Assembly (NCBI RefSeq): GCF_021919345.1
Contig: NZ_CP089293.1
Coordinates: forward strand, 124,001-188,000
Origin: Paenarthrobacter nicotinovorans
Lineage (GTDB): Bacteria > Actinomycetota > Actinomycetes > Actinomycetales > Micrococcaceae
Direction: 5' to 3'
DNA length: 64,000 bases
In this document: positions 52,662-60,728 of the stretch, one piece after another
Layout of the letters: the number at the start of each line of letters is the position of its first letter
Numbering within the stretch: position 1 is the stretch's first letter
Notes under the pieces: generated by a model
What the model was told of the DNA's origin: nothing
Database searches by the model: none
The model's input: the letters and a program-made list of their open reading frames with translations, nothing else
Translations under genes and position numbers: made by a program

Positions 52662-54006
52662 GTGCCGGGACGGAAGGTTCAGCGGCGGTTTCACTGACCT
52701 CTGTGTTGGTTGTTTCGCCGCGGAATGCCGCCAGCATGGCCTCGCGATCGAACTGCCCCTCCCACTTGGAGACGACGAAGGTGGCAACACAATTGCCCAG
52801 GAGGTTGACCACGACGCGCATGGAGTCCATCAGCCGGTCGGCACCCAGAAGCAGGGCCACTCCCGCTACCGGGAAGATCCCCAGGGCGCCTGCCGTCGCG
52901 GAGAGGGCCAGGAAGGCCGATCCGGGAACGCCGGCCATGCCTTTGGACGTCAGCATCAGGATGCCGAGGGCGGCCAGCTGCTGCCCGAGGTCCAGATTGT
53001 GTCCGAAGGCCTGCGCCAGGAACAGGAGGGAGATGGAGAGGTAGAGCGCGGCGCCGTCGAGGTTGAAGGAGTATCCGGTGGGAACCACCAGGCCTGTAGT
53101 CGCCCGGGAGCAGCCGGCGTTGGTCAGCTTGGTCATGATGCGGGGCAGCACCGATTCGGTGGAGGCTGTACCCAGGGCAAGCAGGAACTCTTCGCGGGTG
53201 TACTTGATGAACTGCCACAGCGGGACGCGTGGGTAGACCCAGGCGACGACGAACAGCAAGGCTATGAAGACCACGGCTGAGCCATAGCAAGCCGCAATCA
53301 GCAGGGCGTAGGTACCGAGCGAGCTGAGACCGTACTGGCCGATGATGAAGGCCATGGCACCGAAAGCCCCCACTGGCGCAACCCGCATGACCCAGCCCAT
53401 GATCTTGAAGAAGAGCTCCAGGGTGGTCTCCATGACATCGACGACGGGCTTGCACTTCTCGCGCCCGACAACCACGATGGCGGCGCCAAAGAACACAGCG
53501 AAGCACAGGACCTGAAGCAAGGAGTTGGACGCGAACGCCCCCACCACACTGGTGGGGATGATTCCGAGCAGGAATTGGCCCGCGTCTTTGGGCGGAGCAG
53601 CGGTGGTCTTGGCGTTCACCGCATCCGCTGACAAGGTGGCGGGATCGATGTTCAGGCCTGCACCCGGCTGCACGACGTTGGCTACTACAAGGCCGAATGC
53701 CAGCGCGAACAGCGTGGCGGCAGTGAAGTAGATCAGCGCTTTCACTCCTACCCGGCCCACGGCTTTCACGTCACCCACAGCGGAGATACCTGTGACGATA
53801 ACCAGGAAAATAAGCGGGGCGATGATCATTTTGATGAGCTGGATGAAGCCGTCGCCCAGTGGGCGGAGAGCGGAACCAAGGTCCGGCCAGAGATAGCCGA
53901 TGGCGATCCCCAACACCACGGCCACCAGGATCTGGAAGAACAAGGATTTGTACAAGGGCTTCTTTGCCGCGGGGCTCACAGCCGTGGCGGATGTTGGAAT
54001 CTTCAC
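52621..54006 (-). CDS. dctA: C4-dicarboxylate:cation symporter (DAACS family)
   Basis: A 461-aa membrane transporter that takes up succinate, fumarate and malate (or glutamate/aspartate in close relatives) with protons or sodium. About eight helices plus two re-entrant loops; A-S-T-E-S-V-L-P is the substrate-binding serine-rich hairpin and G-Y-S-F-N-L-D-G the hairpin 2 motif with D-G. The start is GTG 54006 with a weak ribosome site. An IclR-like palindrome lies 125-142 bp upstream. Whether C4-dicarboxylates or glutamate is the substrate cannot be fixed by eye. Confidence 0.9.
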   Translation of the reverse strand: MKIPTSATAVSPAAKKPLYKSLFFQILVAVVLGIAIGYLWPDLGSALRPLGDGFIQLIKMIIAPLIFLVIVTGISAVGDVKAVGRVGVKALIYFTAATLFALAFGLVVANVVQPGAGLNIDPATLSADAVNAKTTAAPPKDAGQFLLGIIPTSVVGAFASNSLLQVLCFAVFFGAAIVVVGREKCKPVVDVMETTLELFFKIMGWVMRVAPVGAFGAMAFIIGQYGLSSLGTYALLIAACYGSAVVFIALLFVVAWVYPRVPLWQFIKYTREEFLLALGTASTESVLPRIMTKLTNAGCSRATTGLVVPTGYSFNLDGAALYLSISLLFLAQAFGHNLDLGQQLAALGILMLTSKGMAGVPGSAFLALSATAGALGIFPVAGVALLLGADRLMDSMRVVVNLLGNCVATFVVSKWEGQFDREAMLAAFRGETTNTEVSETAAEPSVPALTTPRLTSDTYSA

Positions 54007-54129
54007 AATGGCGCCTATCTATGCAAACGGCCGCGCAAGGTCACGGTCCGGGATCACATAAGACGCTATGGAAGGCTTGTTTCCGGAATGCTAATTCCAA
54101 GGTCCCGCTATGTTTAATATCGGAAGCAA

Positions 54130-54148
54130 GTTTCCACAATGCGGAAAC
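54130..54148 (-). promoter_or_regulatory. IclR-like palindrome between dctA and the lipoprotein gene
   Basis: GTTTCC-ACAATGC-GGAAAC. A related half site, GTTTCCGGAATGC, occurs at 54079-54091. The TTTCCnnAATGC core repeated twice points to a regulator site for dctA. Confidence 0.5.
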
Positions 54149-54164
54149 CCAATTTGAATCCGAC

Positions 54165-54647
54165 TCAGCGTTGCCGCAGCCCCGCCGCATCCAGCCACAC
54201 GCCGGCCGCAATGACCCTTCCGCACTTCTCGCCGTACGGGTAGTCGCCCTTCGGTGTGAACTCCAGTGTGCGGGTGGGCAGCGGGGCGCCGGTCTTGGAA
54301 GTGCCGTTCACCGTCACTTCGAGGGGAGACTCACTCAGTGCCGGCAACTCGAGGAAGCCCTGCAGGGTGCCATCCGGAGATGAGGTAGCCGAGCACACCC
54401 CGTCCGGCGTGCAGCTTTCGTCCGCTGTCACGGCGCCTGGGTTCAGCATGATGTCCTTCTCTGTGCACGCGGCGTCCTGGCAGGCCTTCAGCCGCAGGGA
54501 GCCGACCTGGTCCGCGTACTCGGCAACCACAGTGAGGGACACTCCCGCCACATGGCCAATCGCCGGGCAGGCGACCGGCTCGGCAATGCAGCCGGTCAGC
54601 AGGGCCACGGCCCCCGCCAGCGTGAAAGCTACTCCGATGTTCCCCAT
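54165..54647 (-). CDS. Putative lipoprotein
   Basis: A 160-aa secreted protein. A 19-residue signal peptide ends in the lipobox L-T-G-C (Cys20). The mature part has five more cysteines and an immunoglobulin-like beta pattern; ends G-V-W-L-D-A-A-G-L-R-Q-R. No enzyme motif. Start ATG has a TACTCT box 5 nt upstream and no Shine-Dalgarno. mutY lies 31 nt upstream on the same strand. Confidence 0.7.
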   Translation of the reverse strand: MGNIGVAFTLAGAVALLTGCIAEPVACPAIGHVAGVSLTVVAEYADQVGSLRLKACQDAACTEKDIMLNPGAVTADESCTPDGVCSATSSPDGTLQGFLELPALSESPLEVTVNGTSKTGAPLPTRTLEFTPKGDYPYGEKCGRVIAAGVWLDAAGLRQR

Positions 54648-54652
54648 GCTTC

Positions 54653-54658
54653 AGAGTA
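54653..54658 (-). promoter_or_regulatory. TACTCT -10 box, leaderless lipoprotein gene
   Basis: Reads TACTCT on the minus strand, ending 5 nt before the ATG at 54647. Confidence 0.4.
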
Positions 54659-54678
54659 GGACGGCGGTGGCCGCACCG

Positions 54679-55629
54679 CTACGCCGGAAGCCGCAAGCCG
54701 TCGTCGTGCATCTCCGCCAGGCCGTCGGCCAACAGTCCGTCCAGTGCCCGCGCAAGCTGCTCAGGTGCCGAGTTCAGCCGGTGCAGGGCGGCCAGCGGAA
54801 TGCCGATGGCCGAGGCCTCGAATCCAAGGTCTGCGGGCGCCCGCTCAAACATGTCGCGCGGAACGGGGTGTGACGCTTCGCGCAGGACGGCCATCACGGC
54901 GCCGCGAACCTGGCGGTCGGTGCCGTGCCAGGACTGCCCCTTGGGCGTGTACGACGGCGGCGGCTCACCGGCCGCGAGCCACGCGCAGCTGGAGCGGACG
55001 GGACAGTCCGCGCATTTGGGATTGCGGGCCGTGCAGACCATCGCTCCCAACTCCATGACGGAGGCGTTCCAGCGGACGGACATGGCCTGGTCGTCGGGGA
55101 GGAGCGAGTCGGCGAGGCGCATTTCCGCCGCAGTGAGCGCAGGCGCCGGCAGGGCATTCCCCGAGATCAGCCGTGCGTGGACGCGGCGGATGTTGGTGTC
55201 CACCACGGTCTCGCGCCGCCCGAAGGCAAAAGCGGCGACGGCGGCAGCTGTGTAGCTGCCAACACCCGGCAGCCCCAGGAGCTCCGGATAAGTATCGGGA
55301 ACCTTGCCGTCATGCTGCTCGCGGATGGCGACGGCGGCAGCGTGCAGCCGGAGCGCGCGGCGCGGATAACCCAGGCGCCCCCAGTGGCGGACCGCCTCAC
55401 CGGAGGGCTCGGCGGCCAGCCGGGCGGGGGTGGGCCAGCGCTCCATCCAGTCGAGCCACACGGGCAGGACCCGGACCACGGGGGTTTGCTGGAGCATGAC
55501 TTCGCTGACCAGAATGCCCCACGGGCTGCAGTCGGGCTCGCGCCATGGGAGGTCCCTGGCTGTCCGGGAAAACCACTGGTCCAGGGCGTCGTGGAGGCCG
55601 GCGAGCTGGACGGAATCGGGAAGTGTCAT
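54679..55629 (-). CDS. mutY: A/G-specific adenine DNA glycosylase
   Basis: A 316-aa glycosylase that removes adenine mispaired with 8-oxoguanine. The catalytic Glu lies in E-V-M-L-Q-Q-T, the helix-hairpin-helix is L-P-G-V-G-S-Y-T-A-A-A-V, the catalytic Asp is in V-V-D-T-N-I-R-R-V, and the four Fe-S cysteines follow C-x6-C-x2-C-x5-C (C-T-A-R-N-P-K-C-A-D-C-P-V-R-S-S-C). The C-terminal 8-oxoG-recognition domain is short. ATG 55629 fits a TACAGT box 10 nt upstream; the GTG at 55641 would overlap that box. Confidence 0.94.
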   Translation of the reverse strand: MTLPDSVQLAGLHDALDQWFSRTARDLPWREPDCSPWGILVSEVMLQQTPVVRVLPVWLDWMERWPTPARLAAEPSGEAVRHWGRLGYPRRALRLHAAAVAIREQHDGKVPDTYPELLGLPGVGSYTAAAVAAFAFGRRETVVDTNIRRVHARLISGNALPAPALTAAEMRLADSLLPDDQAMSVRWNASVMELGAMVCTARNPKCADCPVRSSCAWLAAGEPPPSYTPKGQSWHGTDRQVRGAVMAVLREASHPVPRDMFERAPADLGFEASAIGIPLAALHRLNSAPEQLARALDGLLADGLAEMHDDGLRLPA

Positions 55630-55742
55630 ACTGCCATCCACTGTAGTGGAACGGCCGCGCGCACCCGCCCATGGCCGACGTCACACAGCCCCGGATTGCT
55701 GCCCTGCGGCGTGTAGGTTAGGTGCCCTGACAACCGCGAGCC

Positions 55743-55748
55743 TAGCCT
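55743..55748 (+). promoter_or_regulatory. TAGCCT -10 box, leaderless gene
   Basis: TAGCCT ends 6 nt before the ATG at 55755. Confidence 0.45.
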
Positions 55749-55754
55749 AGAAGC

Positions 55755-56456
55755 ATGGCCTCCAACGGTAAGCAGCAGTCGACCGCGCGCTCAACAGCGC
55801 CGGCGAAGGGTGCTGCCCGCGGCTCCTCCGGAACCCCGGCGAAAAAGAGGCGGCCCAGCCCTGCCGTGTACCGCCGTCGTCGGCAGGTTGTTTTCGGCGG
55901 CCTGCTGCTGGTGATTGCCCTGGTGGTTGTGGGGGTGCTGGCTGTCGCCGGGACTTTCGCCGGGAGTCCTGAGCCGCAAGCGGTGTCAACCTCCGAACCC
56001 GCGCAAGCGCCTACGCAGGGGAGCGCAGCGTCCACGTCGCCGTCGCCATCGGCTTCGCCCAGTCCCGTATGCGACTTCAACCTGATGACCGTCGCCGCGA
56101 AAACCGACAAGCCCGCCTACGGTGCGGAAGAAAAGCCGCTCCTCACCATGACAATCACCAACGGCGGCACTGCACCTTGCGAAGTCAACGTGGGCACGTC
56201 CCAGATGGAATACGTGGTGATGAGCGGATCCGACCGCATTTTCTCCTCCAAGGACTGCCAGACCGGCGGGGAGGACCTGGTGAAGACCATCCAACCGGGC
56301 AAGAGCGAGACTGCGAACTTCCCCTGGCAGCGGAACAGGTCGCTGGAAGGCTGCGGCGTGATCGACGCCAAACCCGGCGCCGGGGGCGCCTACTACACAT
56401 TTGAGGCGCGGCTGGGAAACAAGGCCAGTCCCAAAGCGGTTTTCCAGCTGAACTGA
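55755..56456 (+). CDS. Membrane-anchored hypothetical protein (DUF4232-like exterior domain)
   Basis: A 233-aa protein: basic cytosolic N-terminus (~1-45), one membrane helix (V-V-F-G-G-L-L-L-V-I-A-L-V-V-V-G-V-L-A-V, about 45-67), a Ser/Pro/Thr-rich linker and an exterior beta-sandwich domain with four cysteines, C-D-F-N-L and N-G-G-T-A-P-C as likely disulfide partners. No catalytic motif; a surface or cell-wall-associated role is likely. Convergent with disA. Confidence 0.7.
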   Translation: MASNGKQQSTARSTAPAKGAARGSSGTPAKKRRPSPAVYRRRRQVVFGGLLLVIALVVVGVLAVAGTFAGSPEPQAVSTSEPAQAPTQGSAASTSPSPSASPSPVCDFNLMTVAAKTDKPAYGAEEKPLLTMTITNGGTAPCEVNVGTSQMEYVVMSGSDRIFSSKDCQTGGEDLVKTIQPGKSETANFPWQRNRSLEGCGVIDAKPGAGGAYYTFEARLGNKASPKAVFQLN

Positions 56457-56458
56457 CA

Positions 56459-56484
56459 CCCGCCGGAAAGCGTTCCGACGGCGG
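56459..56484. terminator. Possible bidirectional terminator
   Basis: CGCCGGAA...TTCCGACGGCG hairpin between the convergent ends of the 233-aa protein gene and disA; no U tract. Confidence 0.4.
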
Positions 56485-56492
56485 CCGGCGGC

Positions 56493-57569
56493 TTAGAGGA
56501 ACCGGTCCAGCAGGCTCGCCTCGGCCATGCGGCTCAAACCCTCGCGGACCGTACGGGCACGCTGATCGCCGATGCCGTCCACGGTCATGAGATCGTCGAT
56601 AGTGGCGGCCATCAGGTTCTGCAGCCCGCCGAAGTAGTCCACCAGACGGTCGGCGACAGCCTTGGGCACGGACTTCAAACCGGACAGCAAACGGTAGCCG
56701 CGCGGCTGGACCACCGCGTCCAACTGCTCAACGCCACCGGCAAACCCGATGATGTGGGCGATGCGGCTGAGGTCGATCAATTCCGTGGGTCCGAGGTTGA
56801 GCAGCGCCTGCACGGCTTCCTCAATCTCCTCGGGTGTGGTGTTGGGGTCCGAGTAATCCCGGATGATCACTTCACTGCCAGGTCCGCGGCCCACAGTGAG
56901 TTCCTCAACCTGCAGGGACAACAAGCGGCCGTCTTCGCCAAGTTCCAGGACGTACTGGGCAATTTCCTCAGAGATGCGCCGGACCATTTCCTGGCGCTGC
57001 AGGGTCACGGCAACGTCCCTGACCGTGACCAAAGCCTCGATCTCCAAGGCTGAAAGCGAACTGGTGACCTGGTCCAACCTGGCGCTGTAACGCTCCAGGG
57101 TCGCCAGTGCCTGGTTGGCGCGGGCCAGGACCTTCTCCGACCCTTCCAGGACGTGGCGCAGGCCGTTCACGTACAACGCGATGATCTGCATGGATTGACT
57201 CACCGAGATGACGGGAACACCTGTTTGAATCGCGACGCGTTCGGCCGTGCGGTGCCGGGTACCGGATTCCTGGGTTTCGATGCTCGAGTCCGGGACCAGT
57301 TGCACGGCGGCGCGGACAATGTTGCTGGCGTCCTTGTCGCAGATGATGGCCCCATCCATCTTTGCCAGCTCGCGAAGCCGTGTGGGGGAGAAATCGATGC
57401 CGATGTCGAAGCCACCCGAGCAGATGGAATCGATGGTGCGGTCATATCCCAGCACGATCAAAGCGCCTGTGCGCCCGCGGAGGATGCGCTCCAGGCCGTC
57501 ACGCAACGGAGTTCCGGGTGCGACTCTGGCCAGGGTCGCCTTGAGCGACTCTTCCGGGCTCCGGGCCAT
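56493..57569 (-). CDS. disA: Diadenylate cyclase, DNA integrity scanning protein DisA
   Basis: A 358-aa protein that makes c-di-AMP from two ATP and scans DNA for branched structures. The DAC catalytic motifs D72-G73-A74 and the R105-H106-R107-T108 cluster are intact; a long helical spine and a C-terminal helix-hairpin-helix domain (T-V-D-G-I-G-D-Q-R-A-R-T-V) follow. Start 57569 (MARSPEE) matches the family; AAGGGA is upstream. radA lies further upstream on the same strand, a common linkage. Confidence 0.96.
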   Translation of the reverse strand: MARSPEESLKATLARVAPGTPLRDGLERILRGRTGALIVLGYDRTIDSICSGGFDIGIDFSPTRLRELAKMDGAIICDKDASNIVRAAVQLVPDSSIETQESGTRHRTAERVAIQTGVPVISVSQSMQIIALYVNGLRHVLEGSEKVLARANQALATLERYSARLDQVTSSLSALEIEALVTVRDVAVTLQRQEMVRRISEEIAQYVLELGEDGRLLSLQVEELTVGRGPGSEVIIRDYSDPNTTPEEIEEAVQALLNLGPTELIDLSRIAHIIGFAGGVEQLDAVVQPRGYRLLSGLKSVPKAVADRLVDYFGGLQNLMAATIDDLMTVDGIGDQRARTVREGLSRMAEASLLDRFL

Positions 57570-57873
57570 AGGGTTTCCCTTCGAAGGTGCAAGCCCATGG
57601 CTCGCAGACATGCTGAATGCGGTGTCAGTTGGCGCATCCGAAAAATGGCCTTGTGACGACAAGCTCAATGATAGGGCTTCATCGCACCCTTAACCGCACC
57701 AGCAAGCCCCAAAGTGGGCCATTTCGTTATGTTCGGCAGTGCTCCGGCGGCGGGTTTTCGACGACGCCCGGCAGGCGCACTTTACGAACGAGGCCCGTTG
57801 ACGCGGGCTCATATAACAAGTTGGTGTATTTATTGCCCGGCTGAGACCGATGCTGCCCGTTCATCCATGGACC
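57570..57873. other. Intergenic region between the Pr6Pr gene and disA
   Basis: About 300 bp. No credible gene or RNA. TATAAC and TTGACG words occur but with wrong spacing for a promoter. It should contain the disA promoter on the minus strand, which I could not place. Confidence 0.45.
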
Positions 57874-58497
57874 TCAGTAATCAACCTGTCGCTTGAGCTT
57901 GTTTCCCAGCCACAGCATCGCAAGGCTCACTACGAGGAAGCCGACTGATATGGCCAGAGCGAAGACCACCACACCCGTCCAGCCACCCGCACGCGCCGGG
58001 TCGATGAACCAGTAGGGATACCAGTTCACAAAGGCTCCCCGGATCAGGCTGTAGACCAGGTAACCGATGGGGTAGAGAAGCCAATACCAGATGTGCTTGG
58101 GCTTGAGGGTGGTCCGGGGCGGCTGGAACAGCCAATCCGCCACCATCACCACAGGCATCAGGTAGTGGACCACGAAGTTCACCCACGGGAGCAGGGACCC
58201 GAGGTCCTCGCCCGCAAGTAGGGCACCGAACACCAGCCCCACCACCGCCATGGCGATGGTGGCGGTCCCGCGGGTCACGTCGTCGGCCTCCGAGGGGCGT
58301 TTCCGGATCAGGACCCGGTAGCCGCTGATGAGGAGCACCAACGCAGCAAAGATGTTGGACAGATTGGTGAAGTAGCTGAAGAAGTTCCAGAGGTCGTAGC
58401 CCATGCCCAAATGAACCGTCAGCTGTGTACCCACCGCTATCAAGGTCAAAAGGCCAAAGAAGAAGCGTCCCCCGACAAGCACATTTCTCTTGGTCAT
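57874..58497 (-). CDS. Pr6Pr family membrane protein
   Basis: A 207-aa protein with six predicted helices and the typical F-S-Y-F-T-N-L-S-N, Y-L-M-P-V and Y-W-F-I-D-P motifs of the Pr6Pr (FAR-17a/AIG1-like) family. Function in bacteria unknown; eukaryotic relatives hydrolyse fatty-acid esters of hydroxy fatty acids. AAGGA before ATG 58497; the frame to 58515 adds six residues. Confidence 0.82.
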   Translation of the reverse strand: MTKRNVLVGGRFFFGLLTLIAVGTQLTVHLGMGYDLWNFFSYFTNLSNIFAALVLLISGYRVLIRKRPSEADDVTRGTATIAMAVVGLVFGALLAGEDLGSLLPWVNFVVHYLMPVVMVADWLFQPPRTTLKPKHIWYWLLYPIGYLVYSLIRGAFVNWYPYWFIDPARAGGWTGVVVFALAISVGFLVVSLAMLWLGNKLKRQVDY

Positions 58498-58550
58498 GGG
58501 CCAATCCTTGCCCAAAGGAAGTCGGTGGGTGGCCCGACACCCCGAAAGTG

Positions 58551-59924
58551 TTAAGTGATCAGCAGTTCCAGTGCCTCTGCAAGGTGCCCCACCTCGCGCA
58601 CGGAGAAGCCATCCGGGATGACCCCGGCCCCGGCAGGACTCGCTGGAACGATCGCGTGGGTGAACCCGAGCCGGTGGGCCTCCTGGATGCGCTGGTTGAT
58701 CCCGGGAACAGGGCGGACCTCGCCCGCCAGGCCCACTTCGCCGAACGCAATGAGCCGCTGGGGGAGGGCCTTCCGCGACTTTGCCGACGCAACGGCCAGC
58801 GCCACCGCCAGGTCCGTGGCGGGCTCCGTAAGTTTCACGCCGCCCACCGTTGCCACGTAGGAATCGTCCTTATGGAGCATGCAGCCCGCACGTTGCTGCA
58901 GGACTGCCAGCAGCATTGCCACGCGGGAGCTTTCCAGGCCGCTGGTGGCGCGGCGAGGCTGGGAGTTGGGGCTCTCGGCAAGGAGCGACTGGACCTCGGC
59001 GAGCAAAGGCCGGCGGCCTTCCATGGTGACCGTGATGCACGTCCCGGACACCGGCTCACGGGTGCGTGAAACGAACAGTCCGCTGGGATCAGCCAGTCCT
59101 TCGATGCCTGTTTCGTTGAGGTCGAAACACCCGACATCGTCCGTGGCGCCGTACCGGTTCTTGACGGCCCGCAGCAGGCGGAGACGCGAATGGCGCTCGC
59201 CTTCGAACTGGCACACGACGTCCACCAGGTGCTCCAGCAAACGCGGACCGGCGATGGTGCCTTCCTTGGTCACGTGGCCCACCAGCAAGGTGGTCATGTT
59301 GCGCTTTTTGGCCGCGGCAATGATGGAGGCCGCAACCTCGCGTACCTGCGAAACACCGCCGGCGCTGCCCTCCACATTCGCGCTGCTCAACGTTTGCACG
59401 GAGTCAACAATCAGCAGCTTGGGCTCAAGCTTCTCCACCTGGCCCAGCGCCTGCCCGAGGTCGGTCTCCGCTGACAGGTAAAGGGTGTGGGCGACGGCGT
59501 CGATCCGCTCAGCGCGCAGCTTCACCTGGGCTGCCGACTCCTCGCCCGTGATGTAAAGGACGTCCTGCCCGGTCCGCGCGAACTTGGCCGCGACGTCCAG
59601 CAGCAGCGTGGATTTTCCGACGCCGGGTTCCCCGGCGAGCAGGATCACGGCACCAGGAACAAGCCCGCCTCCCAGGACGCGGTCCAGTTCGTCCACTCCG
59701 GTGGGCAGGAACGCGGCGGTGGTCCCGTCGACCTCGGCGATGCGGCGGGCCGGCTCCAAAACGGTGGCGGCCGCCGTCGTGCGCGCAACAGTGGCGCCGT
59801 ATTCCTCGACGGTTCCCCAGGCCTGGCACTCACCGCAGCGCCCCACCCACTTGATGGCTGTCCAGCCGCATTCTGCGCACTTGTAGGCGGGTGTCTTGGA
59901 TGCGCGCGATGTCTTTGAAGCCAT
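58551..59924 (-). CDS. radA: DNA repair protein RadA
   Basis: A 457-aa RecA-like helicase that promotes branch migration in recombination repair. N-terminal zinc finger C-A-E-C...C-G-E-C (about 13-29), ATPase with Walker A G-E-P-G-V-G-K-S-T, RadA motif K-N-R-Y-G (Tyr in place of the usual Phe) and a Lon-protease-like C-terminal domain. ATG 59924 lies 7 nt after a TAGTCT box, indicating leaderless expression, and two tandem PafBC-type promoter matches precede it, so DNA-damage induction is likely. Confidence 0.96.
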   Translation of the reverse strand: MASKTSRASKTPAYKCAECGWTAIKWVGRCGECQAWGTVEEYGATVARTTAAATVLEPARRIAEVDGTTAAFLPTGVDELDRVLGGGLVPGAVILLAGEPGVGKSTLLLDVAAKFARTGQDVLYITGEESAAQVKLRAERIDAVAHTLYLSAETDLGQALGQVEKLEPKLLIVDSVQTLSSANVEGSAGGVSQVREVAASIIAAAKKRNMTTLLVGHVTKEGTIAGPRLLEHLVDVVCQFEGERHSRLRLLRAVKNRYGATDDVGCFDLNETGIEGLADPSGLFVSRTREPVSGTCITVTMEGRRPLLAEVQSLLAESPNSQPRRATSGLESSRVAMLLAVLQQRAGCMLHKDDSYVATVGGVKLTEPATDLAVALAVASAKSRKALPQRLIAFGEVGLAGEVRPVPGINQRIQEAHRLGFTHAIVPASPAGAGVIPDGFSVREVGHLAEALELLIT

Positions 59925-59931
59925 GCGTTCC

Positions 59932-59973
59932 AGACTAGTCGTGGGGACTGACAGTATTGGCCGGGACCGACAG
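59932..59973 (-). promoter_or_regulatory. Two tandem RecA-independent (PafBC-type) damage promoters of radA
   Basis: On the minus strand, CTGTCAGTC (59954-59946), 8 nt, TAGTCT (59937-59932); and CTGTCGGTC (59973-59965), 8 nt, TACTGT (59956-59951). Both fit the mycobacterial consensus tTGTCRgtg-N8-TAnnnT, including the spacing, apart from the first base and the last base of the first half. The -10 of the distal copy overlaps the -35-side element of the proximal copy. Confidence 0.7.
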
Positions 59974-60062
59974 TACGGCCTTAAGTGCAATTCGCACTCG
60001 TTAACGTAGCCTTCGACCCTTGGAGATCTATTGCTGCGCGGGCGATTTGTATGTGTGGGCTG

Positions 60063-60725
60063 TCACGGCTCTGAGAGTGCCGCGGTTTCATCGGCGCCTA
60101 CGTCGCTCATTGACGTTGGTTTCTGCGCCCAAAGCGGTTTGCCCAAAAGGTGAGTCTGGTCGATGTGAATCAGACCGGCATCGAATTGCCGTAGTGCGTT
60201 GTAGACCTTCCTCATTTCGCCGCGATCCGCAATCAGCCCGCGTCTCACCGCGCTACTGAGGATCCAAGGCGTGTCAATGATTTTGAGTCCAAACTTGCTG
60301 GCCAACTGCTGGCCTCTGTACTCGTCGATCACCACATATACGTCTTCCCCGCGGTCTTTCCGCACCATTGCGTGGGCGATCACGAGAACCTCGCCTAAAT
60401 CGCGACCCTCCATGAGCCTCTGAGCGAGCGGCATTCCCGTTAGTTTTACGACTGCCTCTGAAAGTGCGTTCAGGTCCTCTTCTGAGACATGGGAGTCCAG
60501 GATCCCAATATGGTCGTGGCTGACAAGCCAGTGCCAGTTTGGAACGGTGGCGGGCGGAAAGTCGCGGCGGTTAGATCCGCGATTGGTGATTTCACCATCC
60601 ACTACGTCGGGGACATGCAGTTGATTGGAACCCCGTCGGAGCACTTCGAGGAGCAATGCGTGCTTGGCGGCCGCGCAGAAAGTGATGCAGGGTCCTGCAT
60701 CGAGGATTGTAATCTGTGCGGCCAT
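60063..60725 (-). CDS. PIN-like nuclease domain protein of the XRE-ImmA module
   Basis: A 220-aa protein with a PIN-type acidic arrangement: Asp9 in I-L-D-A-G, Glu45 in V-D-G-E-I, Asp109/Glu112 in D-L-G-E-V-L-V-I-A-H-A and Asp134/Glu135 in V-V-I-D-E-Y-R-G. PIN domains are Mg-dependent RNases and the usual toxins of many bacterial toxin-antitoxin pairs. Its ATG is 3 nt after the ImmA-type gene stop. Family-level call from motif order only; a search with HHpred would settle it. Confidence 0.6.
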   Translation of the reverse strand: MAAQITILDAGPCITFCAAAKHALLLEVLRRGSNQLHVPDVVDGEITNRGSNRRDFPPATVPNWHWLVSHDHIGILDSHVSEEDLNALSEAVVKLTGMPLAQRLMEGRDLGEVLVIAHAMVRKDRGEDVYVVIDEYRGQQLASKFGLKIIDTPWILSSAVRRGLIADRGEMRKVYNALRQFDAGLIHIDQTHLLGKPLWAQKPTSMSDVGADETAALSEP

Positions 60726-60728
60726 CGC

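Noticed and set aside
55711..55733. Candidate PafBC promoter upstream of mutY (TTGTCAGGG on the minus strand)
   Set aside because: No TAnnnT at 8-nt spacing and it lies about 95 bp from the start codon.
57798..57817. TTGACG and TATAAC before disA/Pr6Pr
   Set aside because: Only 8 bp apart and on the strand with no gene downstream.
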